From positions 1-38,331 of the forward strand of contig JAQVZU010000009.1 in the NCBI GenBank assembly GCA_028708035.1: 38,331 nt of DNA, in the 5' to 3' direction. Source of the stretch: Alphaproteobacteria bacterium (lineage in GTDB: Bacteria; Pseudomonadota; Alphaproteobacteria; UBA9219). Positions 24,237-32,812 of this stretch are shown here, piece after piece (position 1 is the stretch's first letter; every line of letters starts with the position of its first letter). Both the position numbers and the translations under genes were made by a program. The notes beneath the pieces were generated by a model. It was given only the letters and a program-made list of their open reading frames with translations. It was not told where the DNA came from and did no database searches.

Positions 24237-24926
24237 TTACATTGAGCTTCCTGGCTTGAAATTGACCGCCACGCCCAGCTTCTCCATCTGATGCATCGTC
24301 GTCGCCAAACCCGATTGCGCAGCTGAGGCCATCATCGCCTGCCCATAATCAGTCGGTGCGCGGCTCGAACTCGTTTTTTCCGCCATCAACATGTTGTGCA
24401 GAATTCCCGGAAGGCCTCCGTCTTCGATCTTTCCGCTGCGAATGCCTTCGTCCTGACGCGCCTTCGGACCCCAGAAAAGCTCAGTGATGCGCATATCGCC
24501 CGAACCCTTTTTCTTCTTCTTGCGCTTTACAAGTCCCGTATCTTCGTCAATTTCTTCCTTTTCGTTAGGATCGTCGTACTTGACGTCCATGTAGTTGACG
24601 CCAAGAAAATCCTGAATAGCCGCCGACATAAATGGCAAGTTGACCAGAAGTTCGCGAAACATTTCGGCAGCGTTGAAGATGGCTGCTTCCTCAAGCTTTT
24701 TCACTTCGGCCTTCTGCTCGTCGGTCTTCATGCCCTTGCGCGCGGCCACGATCGGGGTCAGGCAATTGTCCTTCAGACGCTTGGCCCAATCCTTCGCCTG
24801 ATCGCCGCGCTCCATCTCGCCGTTTTCCGAGTACAGTTCGCCCATCGTCCGGAGCCTTTTTACAAGACATTCGGACCAATACCACCAGTCATTAAAAGGC
24901 GCTTTTTGCGCATAAGTCTGAGCCAT
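24237..24926 (-). CDS. Hypothetical protein, first gene of a map-mnmA operon
   Basis: 229 residues, unrecognised. It starts 'MAQTYAQKAPFNDWWYWSE' and is charged and helical without signal peptide or membrane helix. A Lys-rich stretch follows an acidic one around residues 118-142. The C-terminal 60 residues are Ala/Met/Gly-rich. The 'GLPGILHNMLMAEKTSSS' to 'MMASAAQSGL' part vaguely recalls flagellar rod-binding domains, but I do not claim this. A GAGGG ribosome site precedes ATG 24926. The stop is 3 nt from the map start, so it belongs to the map-mnmA transcription unit. It is a good candidate for a lineage-specific conserved gene. Confidence 0.75.
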   Translation of the reverse strand: MAQTYAQKAPFNDWWYWSECLVKRLRTMGELYSENGEMERGDQAKDWAKRLKDNCLTPIVAARKGMKTDEQKAEVKKLEEAAIFNAAEMFRELLVNLPFMSAAIQDFLGVNYMDVKYDDPNEKEEIDEDTGLVKRKKKKKGSGDMRITELFWGPKARQDEGIRSGKIEDGGLPGILHNMLMAEKTSSSRAPTDYGQAMMASAAQSGLATTMHQMEKLGVAVNFKPGSSM

Positions 24927-25178
24927 AACTAAAAGCCCTCAATCGGTTAAAATTTTCGAGCGCCCGCTAGCGCGCTTTTCCGCTCATATATCGTGGGCAT
25001 AAGGTATTAAAATTGGGGCCCATAAAAAAGAGTATTTTGCAAATAAGCAATGTTTTTTGCAAAGAACCTTTCCACAACCAAGTTTTTACAAGAAGCAACA
25101 CTCTGAAATAATTCGTCATTCCCTTAAAATGGAAATCCGTGGCTGCCTGCAAACCCAGATGATTTTTAAAGCTCAAAA

Positions 25179-26462
25179 TTATCGTTTGGCGCGAGTAAGC
25201 GCCCGCCAGCCGATATCGCGACGACAAAAGCCCTCGGGCCAGTCGATCTGGTCAACCGCCTGATAAGCTGTCTTTTGCGCCTCAACGATCGTCGAAGCCA
25301 AAGCTGTCACACACAGAACGCGGCCCCCATTAGAGGTCAGATCGCCATTAGCGTTACGCTTTGTCGCCGCATGGTACACCGTGACGCCGGGAACTGCTTC
25401 GGCCCGACCGATGCCGCGAATGATGCTGCCTTTTACATAATTGCCGGGATAGCCGTCCGTCGCCATCACAACGCCAAGGGCCGCACCATCCTTGAATTCG
25501 ACATTGACGTCGCACAGCTTGCCGCGCGCGCAGGCATAAAGAATTTCAAGCAAATCGGATTTCAGCAACGGAATCATAACCTCCGCTTCGGGGTCGCCAA
25601 AACGCGCGTTATATTCAATCAGGCGCGGACCAGCCTTCGTCATCATAAGTCCCGCATACAGCATGCCCCTGTATGGACGGCCTATCCTTTTCATTTCTTC
25701 TATGGTGGGACGAATGATCTCATTCATTACGCGTTCGCGCATCGCATCGTTAATGATGGGCGCGGGAGAATAAGCGCCCATGCCGCCGGTATTCGGTCCT
25801 TTGTCGCCGTCATAGACCGCCTTGTGGTCTTGCGCAGTCGCGAAAAAACGCGCAGAAGTCCCATCGCAAAGAGCGAAAAAACTCGCCTCTTCGCCATCCA
25901 GAAAATCTTCGATAACGACCTGAGAGCCCGAACTTCCAAAAACGTTATCGACCATCGCGGCATTGATAGCCGACAAAGCGTCCTCAACGCTCAACGCAAT
26001 CGTAACGCCTTTCCCTGCGGCAAGACCGTTGGCCTTAATGACGATAGGCGGCTTTTTCGAACTAACATATGTCCGCGCCGCTTCGGCGTCAGTGAAGCGC
26101 TTATAGCTGGCGGTCGGAACATGCGCGCGGTCACACACGCTCTTCATAAAGCTTTTTGAGCTTTCAAGTTCGGCGGCTTCTTTCTTCGGACCAAAGCACA
26201 GAATACCTGCAGAGTCGAGCTCATCCGCCAAACCAAGAGACAGCGGAATTTCGGGACCGATAATCACAAAGGTTACGCCAAGCTCTTTCGCTTTGGAGAC
26301 TATTCCTGAAGTATCGTCCACCTTGATCGGCAAGCATTCGGCATCGGCGGCGATCCCTGCGTTGCCGGGCGCGCAAAACAGCTTCTCGCACAAGGGCGAC
26401 TTCGCAACGGCCTTGCAAATTGCATGTTCACGGCCACCGCTTCCTACAACAAGAACCTTCAT
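25179..26462 (-). CDS. purD: Phosphoribosylamine--glycine ligase PurD (GARS)
   Basis: 427 residues, second step of de novo purine synthesis, ATP-grasp fold. Motifs: N-terminal 'VVGSGGREHAI', 'CAPGNAGI', 'VIGPEIPL' (family usually V-G-P-E-x-P-L), 'VIKANGLAAGKGV' ATP-grasp lysine region, 'VIEDFLDGEEASFFALCDG', 'DHKAVYDGDKGPNTGGMGAYSP', and 'LIEYNARFGDPE' metal site. Normal length. ATG 26462 is preceded by AGGAGG. It lies between mgtC upstream (33-nt gap) and a 250-nt gap downstream in which I see no gene. Other pur genes are not in the window. Confidence 0.96.
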   Translation of the reverse strand: MKVLVVGSGGREHAICKAVAKSPLCEKLFCAPGNAGIAADAECLPIKVDDTSGIVSKAKELGVTFVIIGPEIPLSLGLADELDSAGILCFGPKKEAAELESSKSFMKSVCDRAHVPTASYKRFTDAEAARTYVSSKKPPIVIKANGLAAGKGVTIALSVEDALSAINAAMVDNVFGSSGSQVVIEDFLDGEEASFFALCDGTSARFFATAQDHKAVYDGDKGPNTGGMGAYSPAPIINDAMRERVMNEIIRPTIEEMKRIGRPYRGMLYAGLMMTKAGPRLIEYNARFGDPEAEVMIPLLKSDLLEILYACARGKLCDVNVEFKDGAALGVVMATDGYPGNYVKGSIIRGIGRAEAVPGVTVYHAATKRNANGDLTSNGGRVLCVTALASTIVEAQKTAYQAVDQIDWPEGFCRRDIGWRALTRAKR

Positions 26463-26494
26463 TCCAGCCTCCTAAAATGAATCTGTCAATCGAC

Positions 26495-27244
26495 CTAGTT
26501 ACGTGCATGAGAAATATTAAAATCTTGAATGCCCTTCACGCCTCTGAAGCATTCGCCGAGTTTGACCAGCGTCGCTGCCTTACGCTTGCCGTGTGAAACC
26601 GCCACAAAACGCCACTCGGTTTGCGCATCGCGATGTACCACCGAGAAAGACCCGCTCGCAACACCGTATCCTTGTGTGCGAAGCAGACTAAACACTTCCA
26701 CCTCAGTCAATGCCGAAAATCTGTCGAAAAGCAACGAAATCGATACAGCATGGCGCATTGGCAGAAAAAGCTCAAGGCTCCCGCCCCACATCATGAAAAT
26801 TGTCGCGATAGCTGCAAGAGCCACTCCCGCCGGAAGAAAACCTATTCCGACCATTACACCTATGGTTGCAACAGTCCAAATCGATGCCGCCGTTGTCAGT
26901 CCGCTGATATTCAGGCCATCGCGCATGATAACGCCTGCTCCTAAGAAACCGATGCCTGTCGTAATGCCTTGAATGATGCGGCTTGGATCGATGTTTTTGT
27001 AATACTCGGCGTTCTGGCCGGAAAACCACATCTCGGGATGAGAGCCGACAACCACCAGCGCGCAGGCGGACATACATACAAGGCCATACGTGCGCATCCC
27101 TGCCGCCCTTCCACGGTATGAGCGTTCATACCCCACAATAAGGCCCAATATCAGGGCTATAATAATAGCGGAAACCGCATGAAAATTGGCAGCAATTTCA
27201 GGCGATATCCATTCTGGTAACAGAGCGTCCGCATACATTGGCAT
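26495..27244 (-). CDS. MgtC/SapB-family membrane protein
   Basis: 249 residues. The N-terminal about 150 residues carry five hydrophobic helices with the family hallmark 'GLIVGYERSYRGRAAGMRTYGLVC', then 'RIIQGITTGIGFLGAGVIMRDG' and 'SGLTTAASIWTVATIGVMVG'. A soluble ACT-like C-terminal domain follows (about 165-249, 'TEVEVFSLLRTQGYGVASGS'). MgtC proteins act in adaptation to low magnesium and in intracellular survival of pathogens; MgtC inhibits the F-ATPase in Salmonella, but the environmental homologue's role is unknown. GAGGA upstream of ATG 27244 (MPMYAD). No magnesium-sensing leader was recognised. Confidence 0.9.
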   Translation of the reverse strand: MPMYADALLPEWISPEIAANFHAVSAIIIALILGLIVGYERSYRGRAAGMRTYGLVCMSACALVVVGSHPEMWFSGQNAEYYKNIDPSRIIQGITTGIGFLGAGVIMRDGLNISGLTTAASIWTVATIGVMVGIGFLPAGVALAAIATIFMMWGGSLELFLPMRHAVSISLLFDRFSALTEVEVFSLLRTQGYGVASGSFSVVHRDAQTEWRFVAVSHGKRKAATLVKLGECFRGVKGIQDFNISHARN

Positions 27245-27322
27245 CGAAAGATCCTCGAATCGTATTAACCAAGAATCCGCAAAAAAGATTACATTGGCAA
27301 GAAGATTTCGATCTCTTCAACC

Positions 27323-28756
27323 TTATTTGCCTCTTCCGCCGACAGTCATCTGCTCTAACCGCATGGTTGGTTGCCCTAATCCGCATGGAACGCTTTGGCC
27401 TGACTTGCCGCAGGTCCCAACCCCAAAATCGAGATGCATATCGTTCCCGATCATGCTGATACGTTTGAGCGCCTCGAACCCGGAGCCTACCAGCGATGCT
27501 CCTTTGAGAGGGCGTCCGATCTTTCCATTTTCGATTTCATAAGCCTCGCTGGCCGAAAATACGAATTTTCCTGAGGTTATATCAACCTGCCCGCCGCCGA
27601 AATCCGGCGCGTAAATCCCCTTCTTGACCGACGCGATGATCTCATCTTTCGTCATCTTACCGGGCCGCATCAGAGTATTCGTCATGCGCGGAATGGGCGC
27701 ACATGAAAAACTTTCGCGCCGCCCGTTTCCCGTCGCCTTCATCCCCATCAGCCGCGCGTTGAGCCTGTCCTGCATATACCCCACTAGCCGCCCGTCCTCG
27801 ATCAGCGTTGTGCATTGCGTCGGCGTCCCCTCGTCGTCGATGGAAAGGGAGCCTCGCCTGCATGAGAGCGTCCCATCGTCCACAATCGTCACGCCCTTGG
27901 CTGCGATCTGCTGCCCCATAAGCTCGGAAAACGCCGATGTCTTTTTGCGGTTGAAATCCCCCTCAAGCCCGTGACCAATCGCCTCGTGCAGCAATACGGC
28001 GGGCCAGCCCGGACCTACAACGACAGTCATCTCGCCCGCAGGAGCCTCTATGGCCTGAAGATTGACAAGCGCTTTTCGCAGCGCCTCGTCGGCAAGCTTT
28101 TGCCATTCCGAAGGCTCGAACCACTGCGCGTATTCGCATCTCCCCCCTGCCCCGATGCCGCCTGCTTCCATCCGGTCGCCCTCGCGCGCCACGACAGAGA
28201 TATTAAGCCTCACCAAAGGCCGAATGTCCGCCGCGCGCCATCCGCCAGCCCGAATGATCTGCACCGCCTGCCATGTAGCCGACAGCGATACATTGACCTG
28301 ATGCACGCGAGAATCTTTGGCCCGAATATAAGTGTCAATCCGCTGTAGAAGCTGAATCTTGTCCTCGAAGCTTTTACCCAGAAGCGGATTTGCGTCATCG
28401 TAGATATGATGGTTGGTCCCTATCGGCGCTTCGCTCATCGTTCCGCCGTGTCCCGCCTGAACGGCCCGTACCGTCTGCGCCGCGCGCTGGATCGCCTTTT
28501 CGTCCATCTCGACCGAGAACGCATACCCCGTTGTCTCTCCCGAAACCGACCTAAGCCCAAAACCCTGCGTGGTGTCGAAGCTGGCATTCTTTAGCTTACC
28601 ATCGTCCCAACTAAAGCTTTCGGATTGTCGGCACTCGAGAAATAGTTCGCCGTCATCGGCCCCGTGAAGCGCATCGTCCACCGCGCGTTCGACTCCAGCC
28701 CTGTTCATCCCAATGCGGGTAAAAAACAGATCGTCCGTTTGAGAAAGAGAAGACAT
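27323..28756 (-). CDS. tldD: TldD metalloprotease
   Basis: 477 residues, M103 family. With TldE (PmbA) it forms a peptidase that degrades unfolded peptides and matures some modified peptides. The zinc motif H-E-x-x-x-H is in 'LLHEAIGHGLEGD'; 'MEAGGIGAGGRCEY' precedes it; C-terminal 'NTLMRPGKMTKDEI', 'APDFGGGQVDITSGKFVFSASEAYEIENG' match the family. Full length. The 3' end overlaps no gene; mgtC starts 78 nt downstream. No tldE is in the window, which is usual because the genes are often unlinked. Confidence 0.95.
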   Translation of the reverse strand: MSSLSQTDDLFFTRIGMNRAGVERAVDDALHGADDGELFLECRQSESFSWDDGKLKNASFDTTQGFGLRSVSGETTGYAFSVEMDEKAIQRAAQTVRAVQAGHGGTMSEAPIGTNHHIYDDANPLLGKSFEDKIQLLQRIDTYIRAKDSRVHQVNVSLSATWQAVQIIRAGGWRAADIRPLVRLNISVVAREGDRMEAGGIGAGGRCEYAQWFEPSEWQKLADEALRKALVNLQAIEAPAGEMTVVVGPGWPAVLLHEAIGHGLEGDFNRKKTSAFSELMGQQIAAKGVTIVDDGTLSCRRGSLSIDDEGTPTQCTTLIEDGRLVGYMQDRLNARLMGMKATGNGRRESFSCAPIPRMTNTLMRPGKMTKDEIIASVKKGIYAPDFGGGQVDITSGKFVFSASEAYEIENGKIGRPLKGASLVGSGFEALKRISMIGNDMHLDFGVGTCGKSGQSVPCGLGQPTMRLEQMTVGGRGK

Positions 28757-28884
28757 GACTCAAGATCCCATTTTTATCGAAAGAACAAGTATCATATTCA
28801 CGAAGCTCTTCGTTTGCACGAGGTTCTCATGGGAAGAGTTAAAAAAGAAACGACGAGGATATGGGTTATCCGGATGAATCGCCT

Positions 28885-29601
28885 TTAGAATTTTATACTT
28901 TTGCTATCATAATGGCGGCCAAGGAAAGACGGTGCCTTGCCCTGCGTGCCGGGGAATTGGGACATATGATAAGAAGCATCCGCCTTAGCGCGCTGGCTCC
29001 AGTGGGCATCGGGATTCTGATGGTAGAATATGTCCGATGCAGCTTCGGTACGAGCCCAATCTAGAATTTCCTTGCGATGCACAATCTTCCATGCGCCTGC
29101 GGGACCAGCGGGACGGCGCTCGAAATGATCAAGGTTGCGCCCTCCCAAGAACACGTCTTCGCGGCCTATTGGCTTTTCAACACGAATGTGCTTTTGAAAA
29201 TAGGATTCCACAAGCGCCGTGTCGCCTTCAAGGTCAGCATGAACGTTCGCGATCATGTGGTGCGAGGATCGAACGCCTTGATACACGCCCAATACCCAAT
29301 ACACGTATTCTCCACCGGTCCCCTGAAACAGGCCAGGACCAAGATCAAGCGTCGCGTCGTGATGCAGGACCGAGCGAAGAAGATTTTCGTCCATGCGGTC
29401 AAGGGCGCGCGCAAACTTATAAAGAACGTCCGCTATTTCGGATCTGTCAATGGCTGCTTGCAATCTCGGGTTCAAGGTTTCTGATTTCCCCGATAATTGA
29501 GATACTATGTTCGGTCGCGGAAACCTCATCAGCGAAAGCGCATTCTTGGGCTTCGTTGCTGGTTTTGCCTTTTTTTGTGCGCTGGGCTTTTTTGTCGTCA
29601 T
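28885..29601 (-). CDS. SnoaL-like (NTF2-fold) protein
   Basis: 238 residues from ATG 29601 (GGGGAGAGG upstream). The first about 45 residues are Lys/Ala/Pro-rich and look disordered. The core (about 50-190) reads like a SnoaL_4/NTF2-like domain: 'DRSEIADVLYKFARALDRMDENLL', 'HHDATLDLGP', 'SSHHMIANVHADLEGDTALVESYF', and a late 'WKIVHRKEILDWARTEA'. The His pair in the middle is typical of the dehydratase or dioxygenase-beta branches of this fold. The substrate is not predictable. It is separated from its neighbours by 128-205 nt on each side. Confidence 0.75.
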   Translation of the reverse strand: MTTKKPSAQKKAKPATKPKNALSLMRFPRPNIVSQLSGKSETLNPRLQAAIDRSEIADVLYKFARALDRMDENLLRSVLHHDATLDLGPGLFQGTGGEYVYWVLGVYQGVRSSHHMIANVHADLEGDTALVESYFQKHIRVEKPIGREDVFLGGRNLDHFERRPAGPAGAWKIVHRKEILDWARTEAASDIFYHQNPDAHWSQRAKADASYHMSQFPGTQGKAPSFLGRHYDSKSIKF

Positions 29602-29805
29602 CAAGCCTCTCTCCCCTGCTTTTTCTCGACCGCGCTCTCTTCCCGGGAAACGGACTTTGCCGCGCAGATTATCCGGTGATCGAAACGATTAGCACAGGCT
29701 CTTCCATTTTGCACGAGAAAACATGGGGTTAGCGAATATGTCGCGTAAAAAGGGAAGTCAAACTGCCTGTTTTATGAGCAAATACAACTGGTTCGGGATA
29801 CCCCA

Positions 29806-30561
29806 TCAGATTTCGAGGTCGCGCTCAAGACTTCTTAACGATTCACGGCGGTACTGGCAATCGGGCATTGCCCGGGCGAGGCATTTCCAGAATCGCGCCG
29901 AATGGTTTTTATGGACAACGTGACACAACTCATGCGCGACGACGTAATCCAAAAGCAGGATCGGCGCAAGCATCAAACGCCAGTTAAGACGAATGATGTT
30001 ATCGGCAGAGCAGCTTCCCCAACGGCATCGCGGGTTCGAAATAAGAAGTCTCCGGTAGCTCACACCCAACTTCTTTGCCCAGACATCAAGGCGCTGCTTC
30101 AGTTTTTTCCGCGCGCGCTTTTTAACCCATAACAGCAGCTCAAGCCGGACTTCCTCGCGCTGGTTCTGCTCGGACATTTTTTCGGGCAGATTGATGTCGA
30201 AACGATGCGGAAGCAGGCGGCACGAATGCAGAGCCTGAGCGCCGCGCGTAACCTTAAGAACGCACGAATGGCCAAGGTAAGTAAACGTCGAGCCATCGGT
30301 GTATCTCTCATCGGCTTTATTTTCTTCGCGGCGGGCGCGCTCGCGCACGATCCAAGAGGCACGTCGTTGAAGGACGCGCTCGATGGATTTCTGCGTCGCC
30401 GACATAGGGGCCAGCACACGCAGCGAGTTGTCGTATTCGAAGCGGAACGCGACGGTACGCTTCCGGCTTTTCGAGCAGAAGACTTCATAACGGATCTGCT
30501 CTCCCTCAATCGAAACAAAGCCATCAAAGTGCGGCCCCGGGGACTCTTCGGTAAGTTTCAT
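29806..30561 (-). CDS. YgjP-like metallopeptidase-domain protein (DUF45)
   Basis: 251 residues from ATG 30561; an in-frame TTG at 30612 would add 17. The C-terminal half carries the hallmark: 'RWGSCSADNIIRLNWRLML', then 'DYVVAHELCHVVHKNHSARFW' with HELCH zinc ligands and third-ligand candidates downstream. YgjP/DUF45 proteins are gluzincin-like, related to SprT, and often sit in stress loci; the substrate is unknown. The N-terminal 110 residues are strand-rich and contain 'KRTVAFRFEYDNSLRVLAP'. It is divergent from hsp20, sharing the 264-nt region between them. Confidence 0.8.
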   Translation of the reverse strand: MKLTEESPGPHFDGFVSIEGEQIRYEVFCSKSRKRTVAFRFEYDNSLRVLAPMSATQKSIERVLQRRASWIVRERARREENKADERYTDGSTFTYLGHSCVLKVTRGAQALHSCRLLPHRFDINLPEKMSEQNQREEVRLELLLWVKKRARKKLKQRLDVWAKKLGVSYRRLLISNPRCRWGSCSADNIIRLNWRLMLAPILLLDYVVAHELCHVVHKNHSARFWKCLARAMPDCQYRRESLRSLERDLEI

Positions 30562-30825
30562 GCTGGCGGCATTTCCGCATAAAAGGATCGACACATTAAC
30601 AAAAGGCTCCAAGAAACATTTTTGGCTGTTCTAAAGAGGAACCCCTTAACTTCCAATGTCTTTTTATGACATTTTTACAAGGTTGTTTCACTTGGATATG
30701 CGTTCGGTCAATTTCAAGTCTTCGGAAGAGAAATACTTTTACGTTCGTCCCCCTTTATTTTTTCCCAGCCGATCTTATGTCACGTAATGACCGGTTCTTT
30801 TCACTCTCAATCAAAGGAGGTTCTT

Positions 30826-31296
30826 ATGGCTTTGCGTTCTTTTTTGCCCTCCCGCTTTTCGGATTTCGGAGGGGATCCGTTTACATCCATCAGTCGTGCG
30901 ATTCAGCGCTCGCTCGAGGACGCCTGGCAAGGCGTACCGTCCACGACAACCGAGGCCGCGGCCATGCCAGTCGCGCTTGATGTCAGTGAGGACGACAAAG
31001 CCTATCGCGTTACCGCCGAACTTCCCGGCCTAAGCGAGAAGGACGTTGACGTTTCTTTCGACGACGGCATTTTGACCATCCGCGGCGAGAAGAAGGTCGA
31101 ACGCGACGAAGAGAAAGACACTTGGCACATCGTCGAGCGGTCCTACGGCAGTTTTCAGCGCCGACTAGCGCTGAGTAACGAGGTTGACCAAGACAAGATC
31201 GACGCCAAATTTGAAAAAGGAGTGTTAAACGTCACACTTCCGAAGCTTCCTGAAGCAAAGAAAACAGGAAAGAAGATCGAGGTCAAAACAGCCTAG
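30826..31296 (+). CDS. Small heat-shock protein, Hsp20/alpha-crystallin family
   Basis: 156 residues from ATG 30826 (AGGAGG about 7 nt upstream). ATP-independent holdase that binds unfolding proteins. N-terminal arm 'FLPSRFSDFGGDPFTSI', then the alpha-crystallin domain (about 50-145) with 'YRVTAELPGLSEKDVDVSFDDGILTIRGEKK', 'SYGSFQRRLALSNEVDQDKIDAKFEKGVLNVTLPK' (the A-x-x-x-x-G-V-L-x-x-x-x-P signature), and a C-terminal tail with 'GKKIEV' resembling the I-x-I/V anchor. Normal size. A strong hairpin terminator follows at 31322-31370. The upstream 5' region contains CCCCCTTT (about 30750-30757) that could pair with part of the ribosome site, a possible thermosensor. Confidence 0.93.
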   Translation: MALRSFLPSRFSDFGGDPFTSISRAIQRSLEDAWQGVPSTTTEAAAMPVALDVSEDDKAYRVTAELPGLSEKDVDVSFDDGILTIRGEKKVERDEEKDTWHIVERSYGSFQRRLALSNEVDQDKIDAKFEKGVLNVTLPKLPEAKKTGKKIEVKTA

Positions 31297-31321
31297 TGGG
31301 CTGTCACTCGGGCAATTAAGA

Positions 31322-31370
31322 GCTTCGCCGCGGCAGACCTATCCCTGTCTGCTCGGCGAAGCACTTTTTC
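31322..31370 (+). terminator. Intrinsic terminator after hsp20
   Basis: GCTTCGCCG (31322-31330) pairs with CGGCGAAGC (31354-31362), extended inwards by GCAGAC (31333-31338) with GTCTGC (31347-31352) around an 8-nt loop; one side has CG and the other T as an internal mismatch. A TTTTT run (31365-31369) follows directly. It ends 22 nt before the next gene. Confidence 0.85.
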
Positions 31371-31391
31371 GTTAAAGCAAGGAAGGCTAGG

Positions 31392-31943
31392 ATGACCGCT
31401 TTTCGAATAGGCGTTATCGTCGGGAGTCTTAGAAAAGGGTCGTTCAATCAGAAATTGGCGAACGCGCTCCAAAAGCTCGCGCCGCCGGACCTAGAGCTTT
31501 CCCTCCTGAGGATCGACGATTTACCTCTTTATAATCAGGACGACGACATCAATCAGTCCGCGTCCGTGAAACGCCTGAAAAAGGAAATCGTCGAAAGCGA
31601 CGGAATCATCTTCGTCACTCCCGAATACAACCGATCGATACCCGGCGTTCTCAAAAATGCGCTCGATCACGCGTCGCGTCCTTTCGGAGAAAGCGCATGG
31701 GCGAAAAAGCCCGCAGGCGTGATTGGAGTCTCCGTCGGTGCCATCGGCACGGCCTGCGCACAGCAGCACCTAAGGACCATTTTGGCCTACCTCGACATGC
31801 CCACCATGGGGCAGCCCGAAGCTTTTTTGCACCTGCGAGAGGGCTTGTTCGACGACGGAAGTATCGGCAATCTCAGCAAGCCATTCGTGCAAAACTGGGT
31901 AAACAACTATGTCGTGTGGGTCAAAAAACACGCTTCAAATTAA
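31392..31943 (+). CDS. NADPH-dependent FMN reductase / quinone reductase (ChrR-like)
   Basis: 183-residue flavodoxin-like enzyme. 'VGSLRKGSFNQKLANAL' near residue 11 matches the phosphate-binding loop of this family (G-S-x-R-x-x-S-x-N-x-x-L), and 'VTPEYNRSIPGVLKNALDHASRP' around 75-97 is the second flavin-contact motif. Members reduce FMN, quinones or chromate with NAD(P)H. The closing segment 'WVNNYVVWVKKHASN' is normal. AAGGAAGG lies before ATG 31392. It is cut off from hsp20 by a terminator and is followed by a promoter at 31934 within its last codons. Confidence 0.88.
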   Translation: MTAFRIGVIVGSLRKGSFNQKLANALQKLAPPDLELSLLRIDDLPLYNQDDDINQSASVKRLKKEIVESDGIIFVTPEYNRSIPGVLKNALDHASRPFGESAWAKKPAGVIGVSVGAIGTACAQQHLRTILAYLDMPTMGQPEAFLHLREGLFDDGSIGNLSKPFVQNWVNNYVVWVKKHASN

Positions 31944-31962
31944 TCTTTGATCTCTTTATACT
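31934..31962 (+). promoter_or_regulatory. Sigma70-like promoter before the PPS-coaX genes
   Basis: TTCAAA (31934-31939), 17-nt spacer, TATACT (31957-31962). The -35 matches 4 of 6 and the -10 matches 5 of 6 consensus bases with optimal spacing. It would start transcription about 65 nt before the PPS ATG, overlapping the end of the FMN reductase gene. The leader holds a 4-bp CCGC/GCGG stem and a GGGCGCGCCC palindrome. Confidence 0.5.
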
Positions 31963-32033
31963 TTTGGGGTCCGGTCACTTGCCCCCGCAGAACCAGCGGA
32001 GAGGGCGCGCCCCATGTTATAAGGAGATATTTT

Positions 32034-32810
32034 ATGCACGATCTTCCTGACACTCATCCGCGCGCCGCTTCGCTGAGACTGAGATACACCATCGCCGAAC
32101 ACGCCAAAACAGGGCTGGTCGCCGAAACCGGGCCGGTTTCTCATGGACGCGGCGAGGCGTTCGATTACATCCTCGGCGAAGCGACCCCTGCCCCGGTTAT
32201 GGACGATATTCGCGCAGCTGCGGCGCTTCTGCTTTCGGCAAAATGGCCGGTTATCAGCGTAAATGGAAATACCGCCGCGCTGGCGCCCGAAGCGGTTGCC
32301 GACCTCGCGAAAGCGATCCCGGCCAAAGTAGAAGTCAACGTCTTTTACGGAAGAACGCACGAGCGCGAAAAAATGATCGCCGAATTCCTCGCGTCTCGCG
32401 GATGCGGCGACGTCCTCGGAGTCGATCCTCAGGCGCGCGTGCCGAACCTCGCCTCGTCGCGCGGAAGCGTGGACAAGGACGGAATCGCCAAAGCCGACGT
32501 CGTTATCGTCCCTCTTGAAGACGGCGACAGAGCCGAGGCCTTGGTTGCATGGGGGAAAAAGGTTATCTCCATAGATCTCAATCCGATCTCAAGAACGGCC
32601 CAAACAGCGACCCTCAACATCTGCGACAACGTCGTTCGCGCGCTGCCCGCTCTGGCCAAAGTGGCAAGAGAACTCAAAGGAAAACAGGACGAGATCGAGA
32701 AGCTCATCGCAAGCATCGATAACGCAAAGGCCTCAAAGCGCATATTTGCGTTCATGCGCGAAAGGCTTGCAAGGCTCGAAGAAGAGATGGACCGCAGGAA
32801 AAAAGGCTAA
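32034..32810 (+). CDS. Archaeal-type 4-phosphopantoate--beta-alanine ligase (phosphopantothenate synthetase, PF02006)
   Basis: 258 residues from ATG 32034 (AAGGAGAT 7-8 nt upstream); the frame is open to 31947 but that part is not protein-like. Several motifs match archaeal PPS (DUF137) as I remember it: 'THPRAASLRLR' at 7-17, 'SHGRGEAFDYILGE' at 36-49, 'WPVISVNGNTAAL' at 71-83, 'KVEVNVFYGRTHERE' at 98-112, 'VLGVDPQARVPNL' at 127-139, 'ADVVIVPLEDGDRAEALVAWGK' around 154-175, and 'ISIDLNPISRTAQTA' at 178-192. The archaeal enzyme joins 4-phosphopantoate and beta-alanine with ATP, giving 4'-phosphopantothenate. A bacterial copy is unusual. It is placed 2 nt before coaX, which strongly suggests a shared role in CoA synthesis. 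The C-terminal tail from about residue 205 is helical and charged. Confidence 0.85.
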   Translation: MHDLPDTHPRAASLRLRYTIAEHAKTGLVAETGPVSHGRGEAFDYILGEATPAPVMDDIRAAAALLLSAKWPVISVNGNTAALAPEAVADLAKAIPAKVEVNVFYGRTHEREKMIAEFLASRGCGDVLGVDPQARVPNLASSRGSVDKDGIAKADVVIVPLEDGDRAEALVAWGKKVISIDLNPISRTAQTATLNICDNVVRALPALAKVARELKGKQDEIEKLIASIDNAKASKRIFAFMRERLARLEEEMDRRKKG

Positions 32811-32812
32811 GC

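Noticed and set aside
24927..25178. Possible small RNA in the gap between purD and the hypothetical gene
   Set aside because: No promoter with a matching terminator could be seen; only AT-rich sequence and short chance frames.
28861..29064. A 67-codon plus-strand frame with a weak ribosome site
   Set aside because: It runs antisense to the SnoaL-like gene, has no recognisable motifs and an unnatural composition.
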